A DNA stretch of 64,000 nt from Limimaricola variabilis (GTDB lineage Bacteria > Pseudomonadota > Alphaproteobacteria > Rhodobacterales > Rhodobacteraceae). Below, piece by piece: positions 8,693-17,568 of this stretch. The notes below the pieces were generated by a model. It was not told where the DNA came from, did not search any database, and saw only the letters and a list, made by a program, of their open reading frames with translations. Each line of letters starts with the position of its first letter. Position 1 is the first letter of the stretch. The translations under genes and the position numbers were made by a program. The DNA lies in contig NZ_JACIBX010000009.1 in NCBI RefSeq assembly GCF_014195545.1, forward strand, positions 62,001-126,000, read 5' to 3'.

Positions 8693-10948
8693 TCACATCA
8701 GCCAGCCCTGCGAGGTCAGCCATTTGGTCACAGCCGGCCGCACCGATGCAGCGCCCTCGGCCCGCGCCTCTTCGATGACACCGCGCAGCGCCTTGAGGTT
8801 GCAGTGCCGAATCAGGTGCTTGACCGGTCCGACCGAGGCCGGGCGCATCGACAGCATCGGAAAACCAAGGGCGGCGAGGCACAGCGCCTCCATCGGCCGT
8901 CCCGCATCCTCGCCGCAGAAGGAGATCGGCGTGCCGGCCGCCTTGGCGCGGGAGAGGATGTGGTCGAGGAAGCTCAGGAAGCTCACGTCGAGCGTATCGT
9001 AGCGGCGGCGCACCCGCTCGTTCTCGCGATCGGCGGCGAAGAAGAACTGCTTGAGATCGTTGCCGCCCACGGAGAGGAAGTCGACCTCGTGGTAGAAGCA
9101 GTCTGGCGCGTAGGCGAGGCTCGGCGTCTCGAGCATGGCGCCGACCTCGATGGTTTCGGGCAGCGCATGGCCGAGGATGCGCTCGCGCGCCATCGCCTTC
9201 TCGAATTCCTCGCGCGCGGCATAGAATTCGGCCGGCAGGGTGATGAAGGGAAACATCACCGATAGCGGGCGGCCATTCGCGGCGCGGATCAGTGCCTGCA
9301 GCTGCATCCTGAGCACGCCGGGCTTGTCGAGCCCGACCCGCACCGCGCGCCAGCCCATCGCCGGGTTCGGCTCGTCATTGGGCTTCATGTAGCTCAGCAC
9401 CTTGTCCGAGCCGATGTCGAGCGTTCGGAAGGCAACGCGCTTGCCGTCCGCCGCGTCCATCACCCGCGCATAGAGCGCCGAGAGCTCGGCGCGCTTGGGC
9501 ATCTTGTTGCGGATCAGGAACTGCAGCTCGGTGCGAAACAGCCCGACCCCTTCGGCGCCCGAGCCCTTGAGCGAGGGCAGGTCGGCCATCAGTCCGGCAT
9601 TCATGTGCAGCGAGATCGTGCTGCCGCACAGCGCGGTGGCCTTCAGATCGCGGATCGAGGCATAGCGTTCGAGCGCACGGGCCTGCATCGCGATCTTGTC
9701 GCGGAACGCGGTCTTCACCGTCTCCTCGGGCCGCAGATGCGCCACGCCCTGATCGCCGTCGACCAGGATCACGTCACCGTTCAGCGCCTCCTGGGTGATG
9801 TTGCGCGCATGGATCACCAGCGGAATCGCCCAGGCCCGGGCGACGATCGCGGCGTGGGAGCCGACCGAGCCCTCTTCGAGCACGATGCCCCTGAGCTTCT
9901 TGCCGTATTCGAGAAGCTCGCCGGGGCCGATATTGCGCGCAACCAGCACAGGGTCGTCGGGCATCTCGGCGCCGGTGTCGCGGCCCTGTCCGGTCAGGAT
10001 GCGCAGCAGCCGGTTCGACAGATCGTCGAGATCCGAGAGCCGCTCGCGCATGTAATGATCGCCCGAGCGGTTCATCCGCGAACGCGCCAGCGACTGCTCC
10101 TTTTCCACGGCGGCCTCGGCCGAGAGCCCGCTTTCGATGTCCTCCTCCATGCGCCGCATCCAGCTGCGCGAATTGGCGAACATGCGATAGGTCTCGAGCA
10201 CCTGCACCTGATCGGCATTCGCGGTCGTCGCCCCCGAGAGCATCTCGTCGACGGTGACGCGCAGCTTGTCCACGGCCTGGCGCAGCCGCTCCAGCTCGAT
10301 CGCCGGGTCGTCGGCGATCGGGTTGGTGACGACGACGCGGGGGTCGTGCAGCCAGACATGGCCCTCGGCCGCGCCCTCCTGGCCGGAAGTGCCCTTGAAC
10401 ATCACCGCCTGCTGGTGACGCGCTGAGAGCGCGGCACCGGTATCGATGAAGGCGCCCAGCTCGGTCATCTCGGCCAGCACCATGGCCACGACCTCGAGCG
10501 CATAGACCTCGTCGGGGGTGAATTCGCGCGCCGCCTTGGACTGCACCACCAACACGCCCAAGGGCTCGCCCAGGCGCTGGATCGGCACGCCGCAGAAGCT
10601 GGAATACCGTTCCTCGCCGGTCTCGGGCATGTAGCGGAAGCCCGGCTCGGCGGGGGCGTCGGCGGTGTTGACCACCTGGCGGGTGCGGGCGGTGCGGCCG
10701 ACCAGGCCCTCGCCGAGTCGCATCCTTGTCTGGTGCACGGATTCGGCCTTGAGACCCTCGGTGGCGCAGAGCTCGAGGGTCTCGGCGTCGCGGAACAGGT
10801 AGATCGAGCAGACCTCGGTCTTCATCGAGGAGGCAATCAGCCCGACGATGCGGTCGAGCCGCGCCTGGCCCGCGCCGCCCTCGGCCATCACGGCCGAAAG
10901 GCGCCCCAGCAGCTTGCGGCTCTCGGATTCTACCTGTCGATCGACCAT
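8693..10948 (-). CDS. ptsP: Phosphoenolpyruvate-protein phosphotransferase PtsP (enzyme I of the nitrogen PTS)
   Basis: A 751-residue regulatory enzyme I. Domains in order: GAF sensor (about residues 25-165), PEP-utiliser N domain, swivelling domain with the phospho-acceptor His365 in GSHAAIVAR, and the PEP-binding TIM barrel (GLFRTELQFLIRN; LSVGGNDLKQF; ISFCGEDAG). It takes phosphate from PEP and starts the NPr-EIIA(Ntr) relay, which controls potassium uptake, PHB and stress responses rather than sugar import. The start chosen gives the GAF domain directly; upstream codons look non-coding. It lies 43 bases after lysC and is probably co-transcribed with it. Confidence 0.96.
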   Translation of the reverse strand: MVDRQVESESRKLLGRLSAVMAEGGAGQARLDRIVGLIASSMKTEVCSIYLFRDAETLELCATEGLKAESVHQTRMRLGEGLVGRTARTRQVVNTADAPAEPGFRYMPETGEERYSSFCGVPIQRLGEPLGVLVVQSKAAREFTPDEVYALEVVAMVLAEMTELGAFIDTGAALSARHQQAVMFKGTSGQEGAAEGHVWLHDPRVVVTNPIADDPAIELERLRQAVDKLRVTVDEMLSGATTANADQVQVLETYRMFANSRSWMRRMEEDIESGLSAEAAVEKEQSLARSRMNRSGDHYMRERLSDLDDLSNRLLRILTGQGRDTGAEMPDDPVLVARNIGPGELLEYGKKLRGIVLEEGSVGSHAAIVARAWAIPLVIHARNITQEALNGDVILVDGDQGVAHLRPEETVKTAFRDKIAMQARALERYASIRDLKATALCGSTISLHMNAGLMADLPSLKGSGAEGVGLFRTELQFLIRNKMPKRAELSALYARVMDAADGKRVAFRTLDIGSDKVLSYMKPNDEPNPAMGWRAVRVGLDKPGVLRMQLQALIRAANGRPLSVMFPFITLPAEFYAAREEFEKAMARERILGHALPETIEVGAMLETPSLAYAPDCFYHEVDFLSVGGNDLKQFFFAADRENERVRRRYDTLDVSFLSFLDHILSRAKAAGTPISFCGEDAGRPMEALCLAALGFPMLSMRPASVGPVKHLIRHCNLKALRGVIEEARAEGAASVRPAVTKWLTSQGWLM

Positions 10949-10991
10949 CGCCGCCCCTTCGCCGCCCGTACCCTGGGGGGAGTCGTCCCGG

Positions 10992-12230
10992 TCAGGCGGC
11001 CTTGTCCAGCCCGAAGGCATCATGGAGGGCCTGCACGGCGAGTTCCATGTATTTCCGGTCGATCAGTACGGAAATCTTGATCTCCGAGGTGGTGATGACC
11101 TTGATATTGATGCCTTCGGCGGCAAGTGCCTTGAACATGTCGGCGGCGACGCCGGTATGGCTGCGCATGCCGATGCCGACGACCGAGACCTTGGCCACGC
11201 CGGTGTCGGTGACGAGGTCGTTGAAGCGGATGTCGCCACGCTCGCGGGCGGCTTCGACCGCCTTCTCGGCGCGCATCACCTGGTCGTTGGGGCAGGAGAA
11301 GGTCATGTCGGTGCGACCCTCTTCCGAAATGTTCTGGACGATCATGTCCACGTTCACGCTCGCATCGGCGAGCGCGCCGAAGATCGCCGAGGCGATGCCG
11401 GGCCGGTCGGCCACGGAGATGAGCGTCATCTTGGCCTCGTCGCGGGAATAGGCGACACCGGCGACCACGTTGCTTTCCATGATATCCTCCTCGTCGCAGA
11501 CGAGCGTTCCCGCATCGTCGGACTGTTCCTCGAAGCTCGACAGCACGCGCAGCTTCACCTTGTAACGCATCGCCAGCTCGACCGAGCGGGTCTGCAGCAC
11601 CTTGGCCCCGAGAGAGGCCAGCTCCAGCATCTCCTCGAAGGCGATGCGATCGAGCTTGCGGGCCTTCTCGCAGATCCGCGGGTCAGTGGTGTAGACCCCG
11701 TCCACGTCGGTGTAGATGTCGCAGCGCACCGCGTCGAAGGCGGCCGCGAAGGCCACCGCCGTGGTGTCCGAGCCACCCCGGCCCAGCGTGGTGATGCGGC
11801 CCTCGGGACTGACGCCCTGAAAGCCCGCGACCACGGCGACCTTCATGCCCTCGGCGAACTTGGCGCGGATGTTCTCGGGCGGGATGTCCTCGATGCGCGC
11901 GGCGCCATGGGCACTCGTCGTCTGCACCGGCACCTGCCAGCCCTGCCAGCTGCGCGCCGGGATATCCATTTCCTGAAGCCGCAGCGCCATCAGGCCCGCG
12001 GTCACGTTCTCGCCCGAGGAGGTGACGGCGTCGTATTCGCGCGCGTCATACATCGGGGAGGTCTCATTGACCCAGCCAACCAGCTCGTTGGTCTTGCCGG
12101 CCATCGCCGAGACGATCACGATCACCTCGTGCCCCTTGGCCACCTCGACGGCCACGCGTTTCGCGGCACGGTGGATCCGATCGAGCGTGGCGACCGAGGT
12201 GCCGCCGAATTTCATCACCAGGACCGACAT
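10992..12230 (-). CDS. lysC: Aspartate kinase
   Basis: A 412-residue monofunctional aspartokinase, the first step from aspartate to lysine, threonine and methionine. The kinase domain begins VMKFGGTSVA and contains TLGRGGSDTTAVA; two ACT domains follow from about residue 265 (MTLISVADRPGIASAIFGAL; VSVVGIGMRSHTGVAADM), which bind feedback inhibitors. GGGGAGAG precedes the ATG. The lysC-ptsP order is common in Rhodobacterales and places amino acid synthesis next to a nitrogen-responsive phosphorelay. Confidence 0.97.
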   Translation of the reverse strand: MSVLVMKFGGTSVATLDRIHRAAKRVAVEVAKGHEVIVIVSAMAGKTNELVGWVNETSPMYDAREYDAVTSSGENVTAGLMALRLQEMDIPARSWQGWQVPVQTTSAHGAARIEDIPPENIRAKFAEGMKVAVVAGFQGVSPEGRITTLGRGGSDTTAVAFAAAFDAVRCDIYTDVDGVYTTDPRICEKARKLDRIAFEEMLELASLGAKVLQTRSVELAMRYKVKLRVLSSFEEQSDDAGTLVCDEEDIMESNVVAGVAYSRDEAKMTLISVADRPGIASAIFGALADASVNVDMIVQNISEEGRTDMTFSCPNDQVMRAEKAVEAARERGDIRFNDLVTDTGVAKVSVVGIGMRSHTGVAADMFKALAAEGINIKVITTSEIKISVLIDRKYMELAVQALHDAFGLDKAA

Positions 12231-12297
12231 GGCTCTCCCCGCGCAGATTCCGGCGCCTCCATAGCGGCCGGGCGACGCGAGGGCAATGGAGGTAGGA

Positions 12298-12720
12298 TCA
12301 GTTGGTCCGGCGCTTGGGCGCGAAAGGCAGCGGCGCGACCGGAATCCCGTCCTCGATCAACCGCCGCGCCTCTTCGGGGCGGGCTTCGCCATGGATCGCC
12401 CGCTCGGGGGTCTTGCCTTCATGCATGGACCGAACCTCGCGCACGAAGGTATCGCCGACATAGTCGGAATTCGCCTCCAGCTTGCGCCGCAGCTCGGCCA
12501 TCGCCTTTTCGAGCGGGCTGCCCGGTTCCGACAGCCGCCGCTTCGGCGCAGTGGCGTTCTCGTTGACCGAGGGCGCCATCAGCGCCTTCTTCACCCGCGC
12601 GTCGCCGCAGACCGCGCAGGAGAGCTGCCCGGCCTTCTCGAGCGCGTCATAGGCGCTCGCGGAGGCGAACCAGCTATCGAAGGCGTGGCCGTTCTGGCAG
12701 GTGAGGTCGTAACGGATCAT
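12298..12720 (-). CDS. DUF1178 family protein
   Basis: A 140-residue alphaproteobacterial protein of unknown function. It starts MIRYDLTCQNGHAFDSWFAS and has a single Cys pair (LSCAVCGDARV); with Cys8 this suggests a zinc ribbon. The C-terminal half is basic and ends PFAPKRRTN. I used the ATG that starts at the family N-terminus; AGGA lies about nine bases before it. It follows the NUDIX gene on the same strand by about 70 bases. Confidence 0.85.
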   Translation of the reverse strand: MIRYDLTCQNGHAFDSWFASASAYDALEKAGQLSCAVCGDARVKKALMAPSVNENATAPKRRLSEPGSPLEKAMAELRRKLEANSDYVGDTFVREVRSMHEGKTPERAIHGEARPEEARRLIEDGIPVAPLPFAPKRRTN

Positions 12721-12787
12721 CGGCAGAAATCCTGGTCTGATAGCCATCAGATAGGCGCAGAGGCGGAAAGGTGCAAAGTGCCGCGCT

Positions 12788-13279
12788 TCACGAGGCCGGG
12801 GGCGGGTCCGCCTCCGTCATGCGCGGGCGCTGCGGTGCGGGGTCGAAGCCGAGCACCATCTGCCGCAGCTCGGGCGCGGAGAGCTTGGCCGCGGCTGCCT
12901 CGCGGGTGAACCACTTGCGGCGTCGTTCGCCGCGTTCGGGCCAGTCCGCGAGCACTTGGGTGACCCGGACCGGAAAAACCATGGCGAAATGCGGCCGCCC
13001 GCTGCGGCCGCTGCCCTTCACATAGGACCATATGCCGAGGCAGCGATCCTCCGGCAGGCCGATGAGCCCGGCTTCCTCGCGCGCCTCGGCCGCCGCCGCC
13101 TCGGCCGGGGTAGCACCGTCCATTGGCCAACCCTTGGGCAGGATCCAACGGCCACGCCCCCGGCTGGTGATCAGACAGATCTCGATCGAATCGCCGGCCA
13201 CGCGCCAGGGCAGGGCCGCGAACTGGGTTCGGCCCATGCGCTGGTGCCGCTTGGCGACGCGGAGCGGGTGCTGGATCAT
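12788..13279 (-). CDS. NUDIX hydrolase with non-canonical Nudix box
   Basis: A 163-residue NUDIX protein, similar in layout to diphosphoinositol-polyphosphate/diadenosine-type hydrolases (LPWRVAGDSIEICLITSRG, then RGRWILPKGWPMDG). The box reads G-x5-A-x7-A-E-x2-E-E-x-G-L: the first Glu and the Arg of the consensus are both Ala, while the metal-binding Glu cluster (EAREEAGL) is kept. It should still bind magnesium, but substrate is unknown. It is divergent from the deacetylase gene. Confidence 0.85.
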   Translation of the reverse strand: MIQHPLRVAKRHQRMGRTQFAALPWRVAGDSIEICLITSRGRGRWILPKGWPMDGATPAEAAAAEAREEAGLIGLPEDRCLGIWSYVKGSGRSGRPHFAMVFPVRVTQVLADWPERGERRRKWFTREAAAAKLSAPELRQMVLGFDPAPQRPRMTEADPPPAS

Positions 13280-13419
13280 GGGGTCTCTCGGGGCCGCTTA
13301 AGGTCTGCCAGTGGTTCCATGAGCGGGCAGGGGCTGGCAAGACATGGGCGCGCCCCGGCCGCGGCGACGTGGCGATGGCGCCGCGTTCGAACGCGCAGGG
13401 TGCGGGTGGGGAACGAGGC

Positions 13420-14544
13420 ATGACAACAAGAGCGCGTTTCATCGGATCCGAGATCTACCGGGGATCGTCCTATGGTGCCTGGCATCCGCTGCGGGTGCCG
13501 CGGGTCTCGACCGTCATGGACCTCGCCCGCGCGCTGGGCTGGCTGCCCGATGCGGCCTATATCCGCAGCCCGCGTGCCCGACCGGCGGCGCTGCACGCCT
13601 TTCACACGCCGGACTATGTCTCGGCCCTGTTGGCGGCCGAGGAGACACAACAGGTCGCCGGCGAGACCCGCGCGCGCCACCAGCTCGGTACGCCGGCCAA
13701 CCCGGTCTTTCCCGAGATGTATCGCCGCCCCGCCACCGGTGTGGGCGGGGCGCTGCTGGCAGGCGAGTTGCTGCGCGATGGCGGGCGGTTGCATCTGCCG
13801 GGCGGCGGGACCCATCACGGGCTGCCCGATCGCGCCAACGGCTTTTGCTATCTCAACGACCCGGTCTTCGCGATCCTGTCCCTCAGGCATCATGGCGCGC
13901 GGCGCGTCGCCTATGTCGATATCGACGCGCATCACTGCGACGGGGTCGAGGCGGCCTTCGCACGCGATTCCGACACGCTTCTCGTTTCGACCCATGAGGA
14001 GAACCGATGGCCCCGCACCGGCGCGCTGGAGGATGTCGGCTCCGGGCAGGTCTTCAACCTGCCGCTGCCGTCCGGTGCCGGCGATGACGCGATGGCGCTG
14101 GCGCGGGACCGGGTGATCCTCCCCGCCGTTGCCGCGTTCCGGCCGGATGCGATCGTGCTGCAATGCGGATCCGACGCGCTGGAAGAAGACCCGCAGTCGC
14201 GGCTCGCCATGTCAGGCCATGCCCATCTGTCGGTGTTGCGCGCGCTCATGCCGCTTGCGCCGCGTTTCCTGCTGCTGGGCGGCGGCGGCTACAACCCTTG
14301 GGGCGTCGGTCGCCTCTGGACGGCGGCATGGGGTGTTCTGGCAGGTCACGCGCTGCCCGACCGGCTGCCGGAACCGGCGCAGGCGGTGCTGCGGGCTCTG
14401 GAATGGGGCAACCAGAAACGCGTCAAGCGGCCGCCGGCAGAGTGGCTGACCACGCTGGTCGACCCGCCGCGCCCGGGTCTCCTGCCGGATCTGCTGCGCG
14501 ACCGCGTTGCGACGCTGGAGTCGCGGCTGGTGGCATGGGTCTGA
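13420..14544 (+). CDS. Histone deacetylase family protein (AcuC-like)
   Basis: A 374-residue member of the arginase-fold deacetylase superfamily; bacterial homologues deacetylate acetyl-CoA synthetase (AcuC) or acetyl-polyamines. Zinc ligands Asp169 and His171 are in VDIDAHHCDG, the third Asp is expected in LQCGSDALEEDP, and the active-site His pair is GGGTHHGLP (His132-133). LLLGGGGYN is the conserved glycine loop. I placed the start at the ATG near GAACGAGG; an in-frame ATG 17 codons earlier is possible. The protein substrate is unknown. Confidence 0.9.
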   Translation: MTTRARFIGSEIYRGSSYGAWHPLRVPRVSTVMDLARALGWLPDAAYIRSPRARPAALHAFHTPDYVSALLAAEETQQVAGETRARHQLGTPANPVFPEMYRRPATGVGGALLAGELLRDGGRLHLPGGGTHHGLPDRANGFCYLNDPVFAILSLRHHGARRVAYVDIDAHHCDGVEAAFARDSDTLLVSTHEENRWPRTGALEDVGSGQVFNLPLPSGAGDDAMALARDRVILPAVAAFRPDAIVLQCGSDALEEDPQSRLAMSGHAHLSVLRALMPLAPRFLLLGGGGYNPWGVGRLWTAAWGVLAGHALPDRLPEPAQAVLRALEWGNQKRVKRPPAEWLTTLVDPPRPGLLPDLLRDRVATLESRLVAWV

Positions 14545-14605
14545 GCCGCACCCTTGCGGGGCAGGGTCGGGGGATGCGAGAGGGAAGCGTCAGACGGGGA
14601 GAAAC

Positions 14606-15370
14606 ATGCGCACCGGAATCCTGCTCGCAGCGTTGCTGGCGGCTTCGCCCGGTCTCGGCCGGGCCGAGATACTGACCTTCGCGGCGGCGAGTCTTGGCGG
14701 CCCGCTCGACCGCGCCATCGAGGTCTGGGAGGCGCAGGGCGGCGCCCCGGTGACCGTGTCCTATGCCGGCAGCTCGGCCTTGGCGCGCCAGATCGCCGCC
14801 GGTGCCCCAGCCGATCTCTTCGTCTCGGCCAGCACGGAATGGATGGACGAGGTGGCAAAAGACGGGCTGATCCAGCCTGAAAGCCGTCGCGACCTTATGG
14901 GCAACGCGCTGGTGCTCGTCGCCGAGCCGCACGCTAAGCCGGTGACGATCGGCCCCGATCTCGACCTTCCCGCGCTTCTGGGCGATGGCCGTCTGGCCAT
15001 GGCACTGGTCGACGCGGTACCGGCCGGCCAATACGGCCGCGCGGCGCTGGAGAGCCTCGATCTATGGAACGAGGTCGCGCCGCGCGTCGCGCAGGCCGAG
15101 AACGTGCGCGCCGCGCTGGCGCTCGTGGCCAGCGGTGCCGCGCCCTATGGCATCGTCTACGCCACGGACGCGCATGAGGAGCCGCGGGTGCGCGTGGTGG
15201 GTCAGTTTCCCGAAGACAGCCACCCGCCGATCCTCTACCCGGCCGCCCTCGTGGCCGGGGCGGATGAGGACGCGGCGGCGTTTCTAGACTTCCTGTCCGG
15301 CCCGCTGGCGGGCGAGATCTTCGCGGAGGCGGGCTTCACCCGGCCGCCGCAGGCGGAGGCGCCGGAGTGA
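14606..15370 (+). CDS. modA: Molybdate ABC transporter substrate-binding protein ModA
   Basis: A 254-residue periplasmic binding protein. Residues 1-20 form a signal peptide ending GRA. The mature part begins EILTFAAASLGGPLDRAI and includes YAGSSALARQIAAGAPADLF and PAGQYGRAAL, the oxyanion-binding regions of ModA. GGGGAGAAAC precedes the ATG. The last codon overlaps the GTG of modB, giving a modABC operon for molybdate (or tungstate) uptake to supply molybdopterin enzymes. Confidence 0.95.
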   Translation: MRTGILLAALLAASPGLGRAEILTFAAASLGGPLDRAIEVWEAQGGAPVTVSYAGSSALARQIAAGAPADLFVSASTEWMDEVAKDGLIQPESRRDLMGNALVLVAEPHAKPVTIGPDLDLPALLGDGRLAMALVDAVPAGQYGRAALESLDLWNEVAPRVAQAENVRAALALVASGAAPYGIVYATDAHEEPRVRVVGQFPEDSHPPILYPAALVAGADEDAAAFLDFLSGPLAGEIFAEAGFTRPPQAEAPE

Positions 15371-16059
15371 TCGACTGGCTCGGTCCCGAGGAATGGCAGG
15401 CGGTGCGGCTGTCGCTCAAGGTGTCGGCCACCGCCGTCGCGGCGAGCCTTCCGCTCGGGCTGCTCTGCGCGCTGGCACTGGCCAAGGGCCGGTTTCCGGG
15501 GCGGCAGCTTCTCAACGGGCTGGTGCATCTGCCGCTGATCCTGCCGCCGGTGGTGACCGGCTACCTGCTCTTGATCGCCTTCTCGCGGCAGGGCCCGCTG
15601 GGTTCGCTGCTCGAGCCGCTCGGCGTGTCCTTCGCCTTTCGTTGGACCGGCGCGGCACTCGCTGCCGCGATCATGGCCTTTCCGCTGATGGTGCGGCCGA
15701 TGCGGCTTGCCTTCGAGGCGGTCGATCCGGGGCTCGAGGCGGCGGCGGCGACGCTCGGCGCGTCGCGGCTCAGGGTCTTCGCCACCGTGACGCTGCCGCT
15801 GGCGCTGCCCGGCGTGGTGGCGGGCGCCATCCTCGCCTTCGCCAAGGCCATGGGCGAGTTCGGTGCCACCATCACCTTCGTGTCGAACATCCCCGGCGAA
15901 ACCCGGACCATCCCGACCGCGATCTATGCATTCCTGCAGATGCCGGGCGGCGAGGGCGCGGCGCTGCGGCTCGTGGCGGTCTCCATCGCGCTGGCCATGG
16001 GCGCGCTTCTGGCCTCGGAATGGCTGTCGCGGCGGATCGCGCGGCGGGTGGCGGCATGA
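15367..16059 (+). CDS. modB: Molybdate ABC transporter permease ModB
   Basis: A 230-residue inner-membrane permease with about five membrane helices. The EAA loop that docks to the ATPase reads EAAAATLGASRLRVFATVTL, and GEFGATITFVSNIPGETRT is typical of ModB. It starts with GTG overlapping the modA stop by four bases and ends with an ATGA overlap into modC, so all three are translated in a coupled way. Confidence 0.95.
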   Translation: MIDWLGPEEWQAVRLSLKVSATAVAASLPLGLLCALALAKGRFPGRQLLNGLVHLPLILPPVVTGYLLLIAFSRQGPLGSLLEPLGVSFAFRWTGAALAAAIMAFPLMVRPMRLAFEAVDPGLEAAAATLGASRLRVFATVTLPLALPGVVAGAILAFAKAMGEFGATITFVSNIPGETRTIPTAIYAFLQMPGGEGAALRLVAVSIALAMGALLASEWLSRRIARRVAA

Positions 16060-17120
16060 TCGCGATTCACGTGAAAAAGCGACTCGGCGCCTTCGATCTT
16101 GACGCGGAGTTCGAGGCGCTGCCCGGCGTCACCGCGCTGTTCGGCCGCTCGGGCTCGGGCAAGACCAGCGTCATCAATGCCGTGGCGGGGCTGCTGCGAC
16201 CGGATGCGGGGCGGATCGAAGTTGACGGAGCGGTGCTCTATGACCGGGCGGCGCGGGTCGACGTGCCGGTGCATCGTCGCCGCGTCGGCTACGTGTTTCA
16301 GGATGCGCGGCTGTTCCCCCACATGTCGGTGGAAAAGAACCTCGCCTATGGCGGCCGCCACGACCGCGACCGGGTGATCGCCATGCTCGGGCTTGAGGGG
16401 CTGCTCGAGCGTCGTCCTGCCGCGCTTTCGGGGGGTGAGCGGCAGCGCGTGGCGATCGGGCGCGCGTTGATGAGCGATCCACGCATCCTGCTGATGGACG
16501 AGCCGCTCTCGGCGCTCGACGCGGCGCGCAAGGCCGAGATCCTGCCTTGGCTCGAGCGGCTGCGCGACGAGGCCGGGCTGCCGATTCTCTATGTCAGCCA
16601 CGCTGCCTCCGAGGTCGCGCGACTGGCCACCACGGTGGTGGTGATGGAGGCGGGCCGCGTGCTGCGCGCGGGGGCGGTCGCCGAGGTGCTGTCCGACCCG
16701 GCGGCGGTCGGCATGATCGGCGCGCAGGAGGCGGGCGCGGTGGTGCGGGCGCGGATCGCCGGGCTCGACCGGATCGACGGGCTGACGGAGCTGGCGCTGT
16801 CCGGCGGACGGATCGTGCTGCCTGGTCGGCTCGGCGGCATCGGCACCCATCTGCGGCTGCGCATCTCGGCGCAGGACGTGATCCTCGCCCGCGAGAAGCC
16901 GCAGGGTCTGAGCGCCCTCAATATCCTGCCCGCCGAGGTCACTGCCCTCGACGAGGGCCCCGAAGGCGTGGCGGTGGGCCTGCTATGCGGCAGCGACCGG
17001 CTGCTGGCGCGGGTCACACGCCGCTCGGCCCGGGCGCTCCGGCTGGAGCCGGGGCAGGGGGTCTGGGCGATCGTCAAGGCGAGCGCGGTGGCCCCTGACG
17101 ATGTCGGCGGCGCGGTCTGA
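16056..17120 (+). CDS. modC: Molybdate ABC transporter ATP-binding protein ModC
   Basis: A 354-residue ATPase. Walker A GRSGSGKT is residues 30-37, the signature LSGGERQR is in the middle, Walker B is ILLMDEP, and the C-terminal 120 residues form a TOBE/Mop molybdate-binding domain (LSALNILPAEVTALDEGPEG), which separates ModC from other importers. The ATG overlaps the modB stop. No molybdate-sensing riboswitch or modE gene is visible. Confidence 0.95.
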   Translation: MIAIHVKKRLGAFDLDAEFEALPGVTALFGRSGSGKTSVINAVAGLLRPDAGRIEVDGAVLYDRAARVDVPVHRRRVGYVFQDARLFPHMSVEKNLAYGGRHDRDRVIAMLGLEGLLERRPAALSGGERQRVAIGRALMSDPRILLMDEPLSALDAARKAEILPWLERLRDEAGLPILYVSHAASEVARLATTVVVMEAGRVLRAGAVAEVLSDPAAVGMIGAQEAGAVVRARIAGLDRIDGLTELALSGGRIVLPGRLGGIGTHLRLRISAQDVILAREKPQGLSALNILPAEVTALDEGPEGVAVGLLCGSDRLLARVTRRSARALRLEPGQGVWAIVKASAVAPDDVGGAV

Positions 17121-17177
17121 ACTCCGGGCGTCCGTTCCGGTCATGCTTCCCCGAATCCGCGGAGCCGCTCTCCTTGT

Positions 17178-17447
17178 TCAGCGCAGCTGGCTGTCCTTGG
17201 ATCCACGCCGATTGATGCCGCCGCGGGCTTGCGGCCGGGCATCGCGCCCCTGCTGACACTCGATGCAGAGCTTCACGCCGGGGATCGCCTCGCGTCGCCG
17301 CTCGGGGATCTCCTCGTCGCATTCCGCGCAATGGGTCGCGCTTTCACCGACCGGGCCGCGCCGCGCCTGCATGCGCTTCAGCTCGTCATTGATCGAGGCC
17401 TCGATCTGCTCTTCCACCGCGCCGTCGCGGGCCCAGCCTCCGGCCAT
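17178..17447 (-). CDS. DksA/TraR C4-type zinc finger protein
   Basis: An 89-residue protein with a CAEC-x17-CIEC zinc finger in the DksA/TraR C-terminal fold (HCAECDEEIPERRREAIPG). It resembles the short E. coli YbiI type: it lacks the long coiled coil of true DksA, so a ppGpp-like role on RNA polymerase is unproven. GGAGG lies seven bases before the ATG. Confidence 0.9.
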   Translation of the reverse strand: MAGGWARDGAVEEQIEASINDELKRMQARRGPVGESATHCAECDEEIPERRREAIPGVKLCIECQQGRDARPQARGGINRRGSKDSQLR

Positions 17448-17522
17448 GATCGCCTCCCGTGATTGGATCTCCTTTCACCTAGGCGCTCGCGCCGCGAAGT
17501 GAACCCCTGTACCCCGACATGA

Positions 17523-17548
17523 AAAAGCCCCGCCGAAGCGGGGCTTTT
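17523..17548. terminator. Bidirectional terminator between zinc finger gene and nhaC
   Basis: A perfect 11-base stem AAAAGCCCCGC / GCGGGGCTTTT with a CGAA loop gives A- and T-runs on both strands. On the minus strand it ends nhaC. Confidence 0.88.
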
Positions 17549-17568
17549 GGGTCGTCTGCAGGCCTGGT

